Positions 24,056-35,160 of a DNA stretch of 64,000 bases are shown piece by piece. This DNA is from Setoptus koraiensis. Its lineage: Eukaryota; Arthropoda. The stretch lies in contig CM106585.1 in the NCBI GenBank assembly GCA_048013815.1, positions 20,708,001-20,772,000 of the forward strand. Reading direction: 5' to 3'. The translations under genes and the position numbers were made by a program. Position 1 is the stretch's first letter; each line of letters starts with the position of its first letter. The notes beneath the pieces were generated by a model, which did not search any database, had not been told where the DNA came from, and was given only the letters and a program-made list of their open reading frames with translations.

Positions 24056-24094
24056 GCTTAAAACATATCTTCGTGAACCTAACTCTTTGCTTGA

Positions 24095-24100
24095 AATAAA
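24095..24100 (+). terminator. Polyadenylation signal of RPL18
   Basis: Canonical AATAAA, 40 bp after the RPL18 stop codon. Confidence 0.6.
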
Positions 24101-24422
24101 TTTCATGGTCAGATTCACGCTGATTATTTGCTTAGCATTACGTCATATTGTTATGATGAAGTCCGCTACAAAAAGTAGCAACATGAATCTATTCTTAATC
24201 TCTTTGTTTATCGGGCTGATTAGTCCAATTTGGAGAAGACAATAGTAGAGGTGGCGGTAAGAATATAATCAGCGACAGGTGAGGGTCTATTTCAACAAGT
24301 AGATTCACACAGGTTTACGCAGGTAACATCTCTCGGTATTTAACGCATAATGGATTGTGTATGGAGTGAATGCACTTTCAGTCAACAGTGTTATAACCGC
24401 ACCCTAAATGTTGCGTTGCTCA

Positions 24423-24478
24423 GTTACCTTGACGACCTGTGTAATGGCTTAACTTAAACCATTACACAGGTGGGTAAC
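24423..24478. repeat. Bulged hairpin between RPL18 and the Ly6 gene
   Basis: A 13-bp perfect stem (ACCTGTGTAATGG / CCATTACACAGGT) with an 11-nt loop is extended by an outer GTTACC/GGTAAC pair after a small asymmetric bulge. Total span is 56 nt. The shape would allow a structured RNA, but no known miRNA is recognised. Confidence 0.75.
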
Positions 24479-24703
24479 AATGGCTTTGTTATGAAAGAAT
24501 CATCTGAGTAGATTGCAACATTTATTGAATTCATAACTGATCATCAAAAATCTCACCTGAATATATGTCATTTTCGAACTCAGCTTGGATTTCGGGCATT
24601 TCACATTGCAACGAATGTGACAGGTCTGAATATAGATCGTGTCAATCGTAAAGAACACGCTCGTGTCCCACGGTGAGCTCATATAATCAACTCATCAAGT
24701 AAG

Positions 24704-25426
24704 ATGCATTATTCATCAGCAGCGACAAATCTCATTGTATACTTGAGTTTACTAGCCATTATTATTCTCCAGTTGGTGGGCCAAGGTTCGTCATCATTAA
24801 ATCACCCCATCCTCAGTTGCTAATATCAATAATAAGATCTACTACAAAATAACTAACCGATCTATTTTGTTGTCCATCCTTCAATCTTTTCCCATCAGCT
24901 TTATCGATCAGATGCTATCAGTGCTCAAGTGACGAGGATAAGAACAATGATGAATGTGGAGCCTATGAAAATTTTGACACCTCCAAGAACTCGCCTGTTG
25001 ACTGCATGGGCGAAGAGGCCGTTTCTCCGGGCACATTTTGTTATAAATCAATCGAACAAGGACCGAGGGGCTTCATTTGGGATGGTCGCTGGAGAACAGT
25101 AATTAGAAGATGTGCCCAAGTTAGCGAAAGAGGTACGTAAAATATAATAGATCGCTAGACATTATCGAAATCCTATTTCTGTGACTCAATCTAAACAAAA
25201 AAAAAATGTATGCTTATTCTCATTCGCAGGAATCTCATGGGGTTGCGATTGGGGCTTCAGAGAGAACGGAGTTTATTGGGAGGAGTGTTATTGTGCCGAG
25301 GATGGTTGTAATGGTGCAACTAGTCTCCTGAATCCACCATCTCAAGTCTGCTTCGGCCTGACACTATTTGCCACTTTAGCCAGCCTGGTCGCCTCTTTAA
25401 CGATAGGTCACACAATATATCGATGA
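24704..25426 (+). CDS. Ly6/uPAR three-finger protein, probably GPI-anchored
   Basis: Three exons (24704-24785, 24899-25132, 25230-25426; introns 113 and 97 nt) encode 170 residues. Residues 1-27 form a signal peptide. The mature part starts with IRCYQCSS and has ten cysteines in the order expected for the invertebrate Ly6 fold, ending CYCAEDGCN. After that, a hydrophobic segment (from LTLFATLASLVASL) near the C-terminus suggests a GPI signal. Both introns have GT-AG ends and keep the frame. In arthropods this group includes quiver/sleepless, boudin and crooked, which act at the surface of neurons or in septate junctions; I cannot say which one is the orthologue. Confidence 0.9.
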
Positions 25427-25788
25427 TACTGTAAAGAATCTCACAATCTGTATTATAACGGACCATGACAACGGAGAAAGGATGACAGTTATTCTAAATT
25501 TAAAAGGAATTTATTTCCAGGAATATTTTGATTGCCAATATAAACTCCACTATCGAACGTTTTTTCTGTAGTTGTGAATGGAGGCTTCCTCAACTAACAG
25601 CCGATGGGACGACGAAATACAAGCAATGTTATTTTTCGTATGGCCACAAATGTAGATACTTCAAGTTACATAACAGTTCATCTATTTATATCTTCATTTT
25701 GTCTCCCGATTCTTCTAACAATTTTACTTGGCTGGATTGCGTTTTCATGTCATGTCACGAATGAGGCCAAGATATACAAATCATTCAC
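25427..25788. other. Spacer between convergent Ly6 and IFT172 genes
   Basis: The 362 bp hold the 3' ends of both neighbours. Open frames on the plus strand (25528-25879) are short, overlap the IFT172 end and resemble nothing known. Confidence 0.5.
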
Positions 25789-28700
25789 TCAAAATTTGTA
25801 TTCTTCTATCGAGTCTCTACTCTCATCGACCAGTTGCGAAATGAATTCCATGACACGGGACAGCAATTGTTCACCGTGATCAGTTGAACGCCTCAATAAT
25901 GATAAAAAAGTGTTCCAATCCTTGTGTCGAACTGCATACTTGATGGGCGAATTAACTCGTTTGAATTCAATTGCTTTGCTCAAATCCAACACAGGATATC
26001 CACTGATCAGGCATGATGGATATTGTTCCAACCTATTGTCAGATTTGTTATTGTTTGTCATTGTTGATGGTCTAGTTTTGACCTCTCTTTGCAAGGATGC
26101 TTCATAAATGCCTCTGGAGTCCAGGGGTAACCTCGGATCTGTGTCAAAAGTCAGCAGATTCTGAAGTACCCAATCTTGAACTTGTTCCTTAACGCTAGAG
26201 GCCAAGCTGAATTGATGCTCAGGCAAGCTCTCCACTGGGGGTATGTCAGTATTTTTGAATGGCTCATTGTCTATTGTGTCAACTCGTGATTTACTATCGA
26301 TAGCCTCCAACAATTCCAGCAAATGTTTCCAATAAATGTAAGCCAAATCCATTTTTTTTGCCTGGATGCACCAATAACCGGCCACATAAAAGGCTCTGTC
26401 TACACTGACCAAGTCGCTATATCTCAACAGCGAGATTGATATGCTGGTCAGTAGGCCCAATACACTATGTTGTATTCCGTAGGATGTCTCATCTAGGTTA
26501 CCTTTAACAATGAGCTGCTGTTGTTCGCAGAATATCCCCAGTAACGAGTAATGCAGCGAAATATAATGGGCAGCCATGAGATGTCGGTGAAAATGATTAT
26601 TGTTGATGCCTGATGGAATATTATCGTTGAGATTCGTTAGCAATAGCAAATCTCTAAGAGAGAACCACAAATCAGTGACATCATTTTGACTGTAGTCACT
26701 GTTACCTTGCTCTTGAATGGCGCCCCAAGGACAGTCCGTCATGATGGCGGACGATAGTCGCAAAATCACATTTAATACTTCCTGTTGAGTGAAAACATAA
26801 CTTGCTCGTTTGGCAGTGTCACTAACACAATTGATTGCCTTGCTCCATTCGTTTAAGTTGATCAAATTGACAACATGTCTGCACAATAGCCGCCTGACAT
26901 GCAATCTTTCGTCTTTGTCGATGGCCGAGGATATTTGTTTCGTAATTGCTACATGATCTAGCTCGAGCTGTCCGTTGCCCGATTGCACCATGTGAATGCC
27001 TGAATCAAGTTTGTTTATCTGGCTGCCATAGTTGTTTTGTTGCATATTGACAGTGTTAGTATCTGACGAGCTGGCGCTTGTTGAAACAGATCGCTCGTTC
27101 GGTTGATCAACGGAATAAATCAGATTGTTGTTGTCGATTAATTCAAACAAATCGCTGCCCGCCTGACTGGACGAGACGGACACATAATCAGATGGTTCGT
27201 TTTGTTCAACGCTGGTGAGGAGATTGGGCGCAAATTTGCGCGCCACTTGTATGGCCTCTTGCCACATGGATCGGCTCTGATACATTTCAACGGCCAAATC
27301 CGGTCTGTTGGCCCTCAAATAGAGCTGTTGGGCCTGGCTCAGGGCGTCTAACATTGACCTTTTGGCGCTACTTGATTGGCCCGGCGACGATGCATCATGA
27401 TTTAGTTGATTGGCTGCCTTGAGAATGTAGCTAGCGTGACTCAAAAGAACCTGATCTATGAGCGAATGTTCTTTGTTGTTGTTGTTGTTGTCGTTGTTGT
27501 CATCATGTGCACTGTTTGGTGTATATTTCAATTGGGGATGTTTCTCTGCCAGACGAAGAGCCTCTGTAAACATGCCACTCTCAATGTACATTTCCACAGC
27601 TTCCGTTATGAGGCCACCGTCAGTGAGCAGCTTTTCGGCCTGTGCAAATTTGCCTTGCTGTTCGAGCCACGAGGCGTATTTTAGCAGTATTTTACTTTTC
27701 AATTGATCGCTACTGCTATCACCTTGTAGCGCCCGATATTCTTTGGCCTCAACCATTTCTAGCGCATAATCAAATTGACGATTCTCAACGGCATATTGCA
27801 GCACCTGATTTGTCAATCTAGCCGATTGGTCCAGTTTATTGAGCATCTTGACAGCGTCCTCCACGGAGCCCAACGACTTTGACCACCAATAGGCTATTTG
27901 AACGCGCTGATTTTGACCGGATGCACCCGAAACGGGCTGCGACGTTTCAGTTTGTGGGCCACTTTGGGGCTCGTGCTGGACGCAAACTCTGTACGCGTCC
28001 GACCATCGCTGGCCATTTCTGTACATACGAACCACATTTATCCATTCCGAGCTGGAGGCCATTAAATAGTAACGTTCGGCTTTGTCCAGTGCCCCTTGTG
28101 ACTCGAGTTCGCCTGCCAACATTATCAGACTGTTCTCTAGGAGATCGGGATGATGTTCGCGTATCAGTTTGACCATTTGCTCGTAGTGTCCGGTCGCCTT
28201 GTACATATCGATGGCCTCGTCTATTTTTCCCAGCATCACATACACTTTTTCTGCGTCCACCAATCGTTGCAGTTGATCGCCGGGCGCTTTATCTGGCTGC
28301 TGCTTCTGGCTGTCGCTGGCTAAATTTCGGGCCACCAATGTGAACATTTCGTCCACCTTGTCCTTGTCGTTTGGCATCAGCTCGCCGGCCAATTGATAGG
28401 CCTGCGCAAATTGTGCCCTGTCCAAATATGTGTCTATGGCGCTCTTGTTGTGTCTGGCCAGCTTGTAAAACGACACGGCCTCTTCGGTGAGCCCCTTCGA
28501 TCTGTGATAATCGCCCAATTGTTTGCAATATTCAACAATTGTCTCGTTGAATTGGTCGCCCATCGACGGCAATATCTGGGCCGCTTTGTCGTATTGATGC
28601 AATTGCATGGCGGCCTGCAGCGCCTTGTCCAGCTTTCCGGCCTCGATATAGTGATCGATGGCGGCCGTCTTGGGCTGACGATCGCCACGTTGCCCGTTAT

Positions 28701-31700
28701 TGGCTCGGCCATTTCGTTGGCTCTTTTTAATCGGGCTGTCCAAGCTCATGATGTGATCGCCGTACTGCTCCTCGAGCTGCACCACCTTGTCGGGACAATG
28801 GTCTCTGGCCAGCGAGATGGCCTTCGAAAAGGTGTTGGCTTTTGTATACAATTGCAGGGCCTCAATAGGCTCGTTGAGCAACAGTTTCGATTCGCACAAT
28901 TTGGCCGCTTGCTCGTAATGGGCGCCCTCAATTAATTTATTCTTTATTTGGGCGATAATTTCCTTCATTTGGTTATTGTTCACCGTGAATCGCGACGACA
29001 AAAACAACGACGACGACGACACTGAGCCTTTGCCTGGTGGCGCGCCACTCGCGCCACTCAGGCCCCCATAATGATCCAATAGCAGCCTGGCTGCAAATTT
29101 CAATCTGTTGTTCCTGAGCAACAATTGCAGCGCCTCCAACAGCTGACCGGACTGGGCCATTTGTCTGGAGGCCTCAACGAATTGGCCCTTGGATATAAGC
29201 CACTGGTGGTATTCGCGCTCTGTCATGTCCTTCAATCTGTACTGGCCCCTGTTGTCTAAATATGCGATGGCTCGCGTCCATCGATTCAGTTTTTTGTATT
29301 CTTTTCGGACGGTGTCCGTGTCCGCCAGCGACTCGAACGCGTTCCAATCGTTTCTAAGCAGCGCCAATTTCCACTTGCACTGTGCCTCGTCTTGGCGGCA
29401 CGATCGCAAGTAGCGACATTTCGCATATTCGCCCAATTGCGCCAGGGCTCTTTCGGCCAGCTTCAATTGGTCCGTCACGAGAGCCTTGTCGGCCAATATC
29501 TGCCACAAACTGTGTATGCTCTTGTGTTCGTCAACATTGTTTTTTGTTTGCAACTCCGGCTTGCCACTCTGGCCACTGCTCGAAGCTGGCAATGAGGCCC
29601 CACTGCTGCCACCTGTTCGCGATTCAAGCAACGCCAGGGCGCCAAACAGGTTGTCCTGGCGCATCATGCTGTCAAACTCGATAAAAATCATGTCTAGCTC
29701 GATGAAGCCCCCGTTGGAGAGCATTATTTGCGTTGATTGTTGCTGGTGGCGACGCTCTATGGACACAATATCCGGATATTGCGCTCGCTGCGTGGCCTGA
29801 GGCTTGAGCTGGGGCCCCGCTGACACAGTGGGCACGGTGCGCGCGTCGTACACGACGGCCGCCTTCGTCAGGTCGTACCAAATGTGAATGTTGTAGCCTG
29901 ACTGGGCCACAATGACGCTCGTGCCATCGATCCACTGGGCAAATGTGCACGGCTTAATCAGTTTGACGCAATCAATTGATTGCCTGTGGGGGCCGGCCGC
30001 CTGGTACAGCGACAACGGTGATTCTGTCGGTTTGCCAGGGTCCTGCGAACGATGATGCAATCTTAATTTCAGCAGATACAATTGCAACGATCGATCCCTG
30101 AACAGCAGCGCCGAGCCAGAATCGCTCAATTCGAGCCAATCGATGGCCAGCGAATTTGTCCACGAGCACAATTGAAGTTTGCTCCTCAGATCGACCACGC
30201 TGAGCGATTTAGCGTCCACCAAATAACAAAACGACCTGTTGTTGTTGATGTTGGCATCTCTGTCGGGCGCCTCAAATCCCTTTACGCTAATGAGATGTCG
30301 ATTTGCATAATCGGAGCGCACGCTGTACAGGGTGTGATTGGTGCCCAGCTCTACGAGCATTATCTCGCCGGCCAGCGCAACGGCCACCACGTTGCTGTAA
30401 TCGAAACAGAAGCGCACATTTTGTTTGGACATGCCAGACCAGTTGAGTTCGGACACGAGACTCGGGCCGGCAAGGCCGGCCATTCTGACCAGCGCCAGAG
30501 TGTGAGTGGTCCAAACGACCGCAAACTGACCGTTCATCACCAATTTGACATTGTCTATGTGAAAGGCGCTTTTAACCATTGCGCACAATTGTTGCGTTTG
30601 TGTGTTCTTGATGCTGATGTGATTCTTGGCCAGATAATTGATTTCGAACGAGTCGTTTATGCTGCGCCTGTTCCACTGACAACTGAACAGTTCCAGGGCC
30701 CCGTTGAGGGTGCCCGCCACCACTTGCGACCCGTCGGGCGACCACACCAGCGCGGATATCATGAGCCCGTTCTTGAGGGTCACATTGTAACAGATGCGCC
30801 ACAATTGTTTTGAGTCCAGCTTTATGAGCAACATTTTGTTTGCGACACACGCCAGTATGAGGTCGCCCGAGGGCGAGCAGTCGATCTTTTGAACGTCCGA
30901 GCGCACATCCAAAGTTTGCTTGTTTCTCACTGTTACGTAACGGGCTGGCTCGGCGGGCGCCGTTGACTGGCCGCTTGCGCTCGGGCTGCGCGCCGCCGCC
31001 GCCGCATCCTGGTGCAGTTGTCCGATGAACAGTTTCCCGTCCGGGCCTCCGATGCACAAGTAGTTGTTGCTGGTGAGACAGAGCGCGAAGGGCGCGCAAC
31101 TGTGATCCAGCAGCAGGCTCGTCTGAATTGCCGCTGTCCGCTGCTGCTGCGACGGCTGCTGCGGGCCGGTCTCGCTGGGCCCCGCGGCCGCTGCCGCGGC
31201 GCCGCTCAAATTGCTGGCCAGCATCACGGACCCGTTCAGGTAACCCACGACCAACATGTCCGACAGGTAGGCGCTGTTGACGGAGCCCACCATGGATATG
31301 ACGAGCGATTGTTGCGCCATGACAGTGACAACTTTGTTGCTGTTTGTCGATCGCTGCTGCTGCTGGTCCGGCGACGATGTTGCGATAATTTTCACCTTGC
31401 CGTCCTGACTGCCAAACACCAGGCCGCACTCCAGCCACACGAGACAGGTTATGGGGCTCGAGCTGGCGAATTTGCCCGTAATAGTGGGCCGAGTTTGTTG
31501 GCTGGCCGACTGTTGACTGGTTGTGCTGGCCAACGCACCGGCCACTGGCTGCTGCTGAGTGGGGCCCGCGCTCGAGTTTGGCAGCTTGTAAATGTAAATA
31601 ATGCAATCGGACTGACCGATGGCCAGCCGGGTGCCGTCGGGCGAAAATTGAAATCCTTTCACTGTGAACGATGAGCGCGAATATTTTTTGTCCACTGGCT

Positions 31701-31929
31701 TGAGAGAGAATTTCTCCTTTTTGTCGTAACTCTTCGAATCGAACACAACAACCTGATTTTGGCCGCTGAGATAAACGCAAAGCGTTGTTGAGTTCACCTG
31801 AGACCAGCAACACAACTCTATTGGCCCAAAACTGGCCACAGATGTGAACTGGTCAGTTTGTTGCGTTGAAATGGCGTTGAGCGCTGACCAAGAGGCCGGA
31901 ATGAGCGATGTCTCGTGCTGAAGTCTCAT
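25789..31929 (-). CDS. IFT172: Intraflagellar transport protein 172 (IFT-B), single exon
   Basis: IFT172 is a peripheral IFT-B subunit needed for cilium assembly and turnaround at the ciliary tip. One uninterrupted frame gives 2046 residues (human 1749). The order fits the family: an N-terminal WD40 part (FSPDGTRLAIGQSDCIIYIY, later LAYLI-type repeats and DWLELSDSGSALLFRDRSLQ around 590), then TPR-like repeats to the C-terminus, with matches such as HHPDLLENSLIMLAGELE and the end part LISGYPVLDLSKAIEFKR. Extra length comes from low-complexity Gln/Ala/Ser insertions in the propeller and an Asn/Asp run. The first half of the gene is GC-rich and the last part AT-rich. In arthropods IFT172 serves sensory neuron cilia and sperm. 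No intron is seen in 6.1 kb. Confidence 0.97.
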   Translation of the reverse strand: MRLQHETSLIPASWSALNAISTQQTDQFTSVASFGPIELCCWSQVNSTTLCVYLSGQNQVVVFDSKSYDKKEKFSLKPVDKKYSRSSFTVKGFQFSPDGTRLAIGQSDCIIYIYKLPNSSAGPTQQQPVAGALASTTSQQSASQQTRPTITGKFASSSPITCLVWLECGLVFGSQDGKVKIIATSSPDQQQQRSTNSNKVVTVMAQQSLVISMVGSVNSAYLSDMLVVGYLNGSVMLASNLSGAAAAAAGPSETGPQQPSQQQRTAAIQTSLLLDHSCAPFALCLTSNNYLCIGGPDGKLFIGQLHQDAAAAARSPSASGQSTAPAEPARYVTVRNKQTLDVRSDVQKIDCSPSGDLILACVANKMLLIKLDSKQLWRICYNVTLKNGLMISALVWSPDGSQVVAGTLNGALELFSCQWNRRSINDSFEINYLAKNHISIKNTQTQQLCAMVKSAFHIDNVKLVMNGQFAVVWTTHTLALVRMAGLAGPSLVSELNWSGMSKQNVRFCFDYSNVVAVALAGEIMLVELGTNHTLYSVRSDYANRHLISVKGFEAPDRDANINNNRSFCYLVDAKSLSVVDLRSKLQLCSWTNSLAIDWLELSDSGSALLFRDRSLQLYLLKLRLHHRSQDPGKPTESPLSLYQAAGPHRQSIDCVKLIKPCTFAQWIDGTSVIVAQSGYNIHIWYDLTKAAVVYDARTVPTVSAGPQLKPQATQRAQYPDIVSIERRHQQQSTQIMLSNGGFIELDMIFIEFDSMMRQDNLFGALALLESRTGGSSGASLPASSSGQSGKPELQTKNNVDEHKSIHSLWQILADKALVTDQLKLAERALAQLGEYAKCRYLRSCRQDEAQCKWKLALLRNDWNAFESLADTDTVRKEYKKLNRWTRAIAYLDNRGQYRLKDMTEREYHQWLISKGQFVEASRQMAQSGQLLEALQLLLRNNRLKFAARLLLDHYGGLSGASGAPPGKGSVSSSSLFLSSRFTVNNNQMKEIIAQIKNKLIEGAHYEQAAKLCESKLLLNEPIEALQLYTKANTFSKAISLARDHCPDKVVQLEEQYGDHIMSLDSPIKKSQRNGRANNGQRGDRQPKTAAIDHYIEAGKLDKALQAAMQLHQYDKAAQILPSMGDQFNETIVEYCKQLGDYHRSKGLTEEAVSFYKLARHNKSAIDTYLDRAQFAQAYQLAGELMPNDKDKVDEMFTLVARNLASDSQKQQPDKAPGDQLQRLVDAEKVYVMLGKIDEAIDMYKATGHYEQMVKLIREHHPDLLENSLIMLAGELESQGALDKAERYYLMASSSEWINVVRMYRNGQRWSDAYRVCVQHEPQSGPQTETSQPVSGASGQNQRVQIAYWWSKSLGSVEDAVKMLNKLDQSARLTNQVLQYAVENRQFDYALEMVEAKEYRALQGDSSSDQLKSKILLKYASWLEQQGKFAQAEKLLTDGGLITEAVEMYIESGMFTEALRLAEKHPQLKYTPNSAHDDNNDNNNNNKEHSLIDQVLLSHASYILKAANQLNHDASSPGQSSSAKRSMLDALSQAQQLYLRANRPDLAVEMYQSRSMWQEAIQVARKFAPNLLTSVEQNEPSDYVSVSSSQAGSDLFELIDNNNLIYSVDQPNERSVSTSASSSDTNTVNMQQNNYGSQINKLDSGIHMVQSGNGQLELDHVAITKQISSAIDKDERLHVRRLLCRHVVNLINLNEWSKAINCVSDTAKRASYVFTQQEVLNVILRLSSAIMTDCPWGAIQEQGNSDYSQNDVTDLWFSLRDLLLLTNLNDNIPSGINNNHFHRHLMAAHYISLHYSLLGIFCEQQQLIVKGNLDETSYGIQHSVLGLLTSISISLLRYSDLVSVDRAFYVAGYWCIQAKKMDLAYIYWKHLLELLEAIDSKSRVDTIDNEPFKNTDIPPVESLPEHQFSLASSVKEQVQDWVLQNLLTFDTDPRLPLDSRGIYEASLQREVKTRPSTMTNNNKSDNRLEQYPSCLISGYPVLDLSKAIEFKRVNSPIKYAVRHKDWNTFLSLLRRSTDHGEQLLSRVMEFISQLVDESRDSIEEYKF

Positions 31930-32596
31930 CTTATCGCATCTATCGTGTTTAGTTCATTGAGCAATGTGATGTAATCCTGGCATGAGCACTAAATATCGGG
32001 CAATAGCACTAAATATCTGGCAATAGCACTAAATATCGGGCAATAGCCTGGTCCTTGCAGCTTCCCATGGGCGATCCATTCACACGACAAACAATTGTAT
32101 AATACAAATAATAGTTACAGTACAAAAATATCCATGCAAATGTTGTTTGTATTGATACATATGTGTATATATACAGATTTTTTCATGAAATTTTGATCAC
32201 TTTTGTATGTATCAATGGTCCAATTATGCTTGCAGTCCCGCGCCGAGCGGGCCCACTCGACACACGGGCCCATTGTTTACCTGAAACTATCGGGCCGACA
32301 GTGTCGCGTTCACGCACGCCAGCCCGCCGATCGCCGTTTCCATGGTCACGAACCGCGCGCCACGAACAAGAATGACGCCGATTCACCGGCAACCGAAACA
32401 TTGAAACGTCGCCCAAATATCGGCGAAACTGCAAATGGAACGGATCATTTCATTGAATCATTTCATCGAATCATTTTATTGAATCATTTTATTTTGAATT
32501 GAAAGAGCCGAAATCGCACAACAATAACAGAAATTGCGACAACAATAATGATAATTGCGACGACAATAATGATAATTGTGACAACAGTAATAGCAA
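31930..32596. other. Spacer with 20-bp triple repeat
   Basis: IFT172 promoter and beat-like 3' end. Contains three copies of a 20-bp unit (AGCACTAAATATCGGGCAAT) at 31985-32046 and an imperfect AATCATTTCATT repeat at 32444-32490. No gene seen. Confidence 0.55.
31985..32046 (+). repeat. 20-bp tandem repeat, three copies
   Basis: Unit AGCACTAAATATCGGGCAAT; the middle copy has CTGG for CGGG. It lies about 60-120 bp upstream of the IFT172 start, in its probable promoter. Confidence 0.9.
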
Positions 32597-34593
32597 CTAT
32601 GTTAAATCAATAATTATCGTGTTGAAAAGCGTTGTCGCCAGGACAAAACACGCAATGACAGTGACGGGCACGCCGGTCAATCCGTGGGCTGGCGGGTTGC
32701 GAGGCAGGGCGAACAGAGATTAGTGTTGTAAACTTTATATTTAAATTGGTGTTAAAAGTGGTCTCGAAATGAAAATATTTCACTACTTTACCTGAATCTT
32801 TGTCGGACGCGGTGCCGAAGCGACGCGTCGCTGGTCCGACAAATTGATCGTCGTGGGCGACCAGTGTGTTCAATCTAGTGTAAGTTTGAGGCCATTCTTT
32901 GGTGATGAGAATCATCTTAATTTCGTCGCTCATTGTGTAAAAGTTCAACTTGTCATTGAGCGACGATGAGCATTTTATCTTGAGCGCCATTCCGTCCACC
33001 TTGATTTGGGTCACTCTGGCGGGGCCATTGTCGGCCGCTCTGCCAATGTCTGGGCGATTCGTTTTGGGGACGCTGCTGGCGGCGGACATTGCCACTTGAC
33101 TATCACCACTGGACACTTTGTTTCTATCCGAAACAAAATAATAATTTTCGTCTCGGTGATCATTGTCCTGCAGCGCCAACCCGCTGCTTGCCGAACCCAA
33201 TGGCACTTGAGACAATTGCTGCAAAACAATTCCCGTTTGCGCCTTGTAACCCGCAGACAGCAAATAATCAATTAGATGCTGGTCAACGGTTAATTGCAAA
33301 TTAGCTATTGTGTACTCTAGATTCAACGACGATTGATTTGTTGCAGAGTTTGTGTTGTAACGATGGCTGCTGTTGGCGTTGCTCGAACTGGTCGACAAAT
33401 GATTGTTGACCAGATTCAATTGATTGCTGTCGGTGTTGTTTGCGTTCACTGTGTTCGGGTTTCCGGTTTGCCGCTGTTGCTCTCTGGAATGAGCGAATTC
33501 AACTTTCGAGGAATCAACAATCGGCGATCTGGCCAGCAAAAGCGCCGGCTGGCGTTGATTCAAATGGGCGGAATTGGCGCTGAAAACTCGCTCGCTCGTT
33601 CTGAGGCCCCTACTAAACGTATGCTGCACCGTGTCCGTGTCCGTGTCTCTGGCCGTCATCATGGTTGCGCCGCTCACCAATTGACGATTGTTTGTGTCGA
33701 CTTGAATTTTGTCATTAATTATCCAATTGATGACGGCGCTCGGCTTAGATTCGGCCGTGCTGCAGTTTATGTTGATGGTGTCCCCGTACCTATAGAAACG
33801 CTTGTGTCCGCTTATGGCGGGCCCCTCCTTGGGCAGAGCTGCGCGAGCAATCGGGTTGGCGAAACGAGTAAAATGCGAGCAAAACGAGCAAAATGATCAA
33901 ATGAGTAAAATGGGCGAATGAGTAAAATGGGCGAATGAGTAAAATGGGCAAATGAGTGAAATGAGTGAAAATGGTGTCATTTCGGCATGGTTTGCCCAAT
34001 AACAGTGAGCGAAAATTCCCGGCAAAACAACAGCAAACAGCCAATCTTACCGTAGACAAACATGAACTTCTCTATCGACAATGTAACGAATGAGGGCGCG
34101 TCGGTGGACACCTCGCACCTGTAGTTTCCCGTCGATTTCAGGCTAATATCCTTCAGTATCACCGTCTGATGGTTTGAATTTTCCAGCTAAACATTTTATA
34201 AGCGCATAAGCAGATATAAAACAGATACAATGGCGGCCGGTTAGTTGGGGCCGAATCGATCAATTATGCAGTCGCACAAATCGTTATACTTACGTCCACT
34301 TTGACGCCGTCCATTTTGAGATATTGAGCCGACACGGGCGAATCTTGGGGCACAAAACGAAAGAACTCGCGCCCATTCTTGTACCACTTGACAGCATACA
34401 ATGAATCATTGTCCAATTCATAAAGGCAACTCATTTCAATGGTGTCGCCCACCACTGTTGTTGGCGGTATGTCCAGTTGTGACAGCCTCAGTGTGCTTGC
34501 CACCTTGAAAGTTGTTCCTTCCGGTGCGAGCAGCATCACAAGCAGAGGCAACAACAGCAATTGACACGGAGCATTTTTCAATTTTAGCGACAT
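32597..34593 (-). CDS. Beaten path (Beat) family immunoglobulin protein
   Basis: Beat proteins are arthropod neuronal Ig-superfamily ligands or receptors that pair with Side proteins in axon guidance. Exons (minus strand): 34294-34593, 34051-34186, 32792-33838, 32597-32688; introns 107, 212 and 103 nt; 524 residues. A signal peptide (1-27) precedes Ig domain 1 (SCLYELDNDSLYAVKWYKNG, then GNYRCEVSTDAPSFVTLS in exon 2), which carries the Beat hallmark VKWYK and CEVSTDAPSF. Domain 2 follows with RYGDTININCSTAESKPSA and NWIINDKI. A long Ser/Asn-rich spacer of about 250 residues separates this from the short last exon, which encodes a hydrophobic tail (LTGVPVTVIACFVLATTLF) suitable for membrane or GPI attachment. 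The last exon was placed by splice sites, phase and the tail; reading through instead gives a charged tail ending at 32607. Confidence 0.88.
33893..33968 (+). repeat. 17-bp tandem repeat inside beat intron 2
   Basis: About four copies of AATGAGTAAAATGGGCG account for the extra length of this 212-nt intron; nearly all other introns in the window are 97-146 nt. Confidence 0.85.
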
Positions 34594-35100
34594 TCTCTCT
34601 CCCTGTTGCCTGGCTCCTGTCGGGCTCCCGTCGGGCTCCTATCGGGCTTTTCTCTGGCTCGTGTCGGCCTGCGAGCAGAGTGGGGGCACAAAAATGTCGG
34701 CTATGAGCACTTGTCCGAATGGAAGTCATGAGGTCAGCATCATCAAATAAACATCTAGAGCTGGCGCATTCGAAAACAACAACCCACAAGATGTAAACTT
34801 GTGCGAAAACTCGCCAGAGAGCCCCTAACTGAACAACGAATCGAGCCAATTTGAGCAGAATGGGGCCGCTCAAGTTGTGTGTGGCTCAAGCGGAACTGTG
34901 CGAAACTAATGATCGTGAATTGATTGTTCACTCCGGTCGCCACTGCCACTCAAATTGTGTCTCCGTTTGTCGGCTTGGCCACTCGCACGGCAGCATGTGT
35001 GCGGATAAACCGATGAGCATGATCGTTTTGCCTAAGATGAGCGTCATCTTGTTGGCCGAGAAATCGCTGAAGAGGCTCTTTGAGCTGATTTTTTCTCTCC

Positions 35101-35160
35101 GATGGGCCCAAGCAGCTTCTCGGATGGGCCCAAACAGCTTCTCGGATGGGCCCAAGCAGC
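35101..35160 (+). repeat. 21-bp tandem repeat, three copies
   Basis: Unit GATGGGCCCAAGCAGCTTCTC; copies differ at one base. Confidence 0.9.

Noticed and set aside
30082-31813. Long open frames (243 and 220 codons on the plus strand, 413 on an alternative minus frame) overlapping IFT172
   Set aside because: They lie inside the GC-rich, stop-poor half of the IFT172 exon, are Arg/Ala/Gln-rich shadows and have no recognisable domain. IFT172 itself matches its family throughout.
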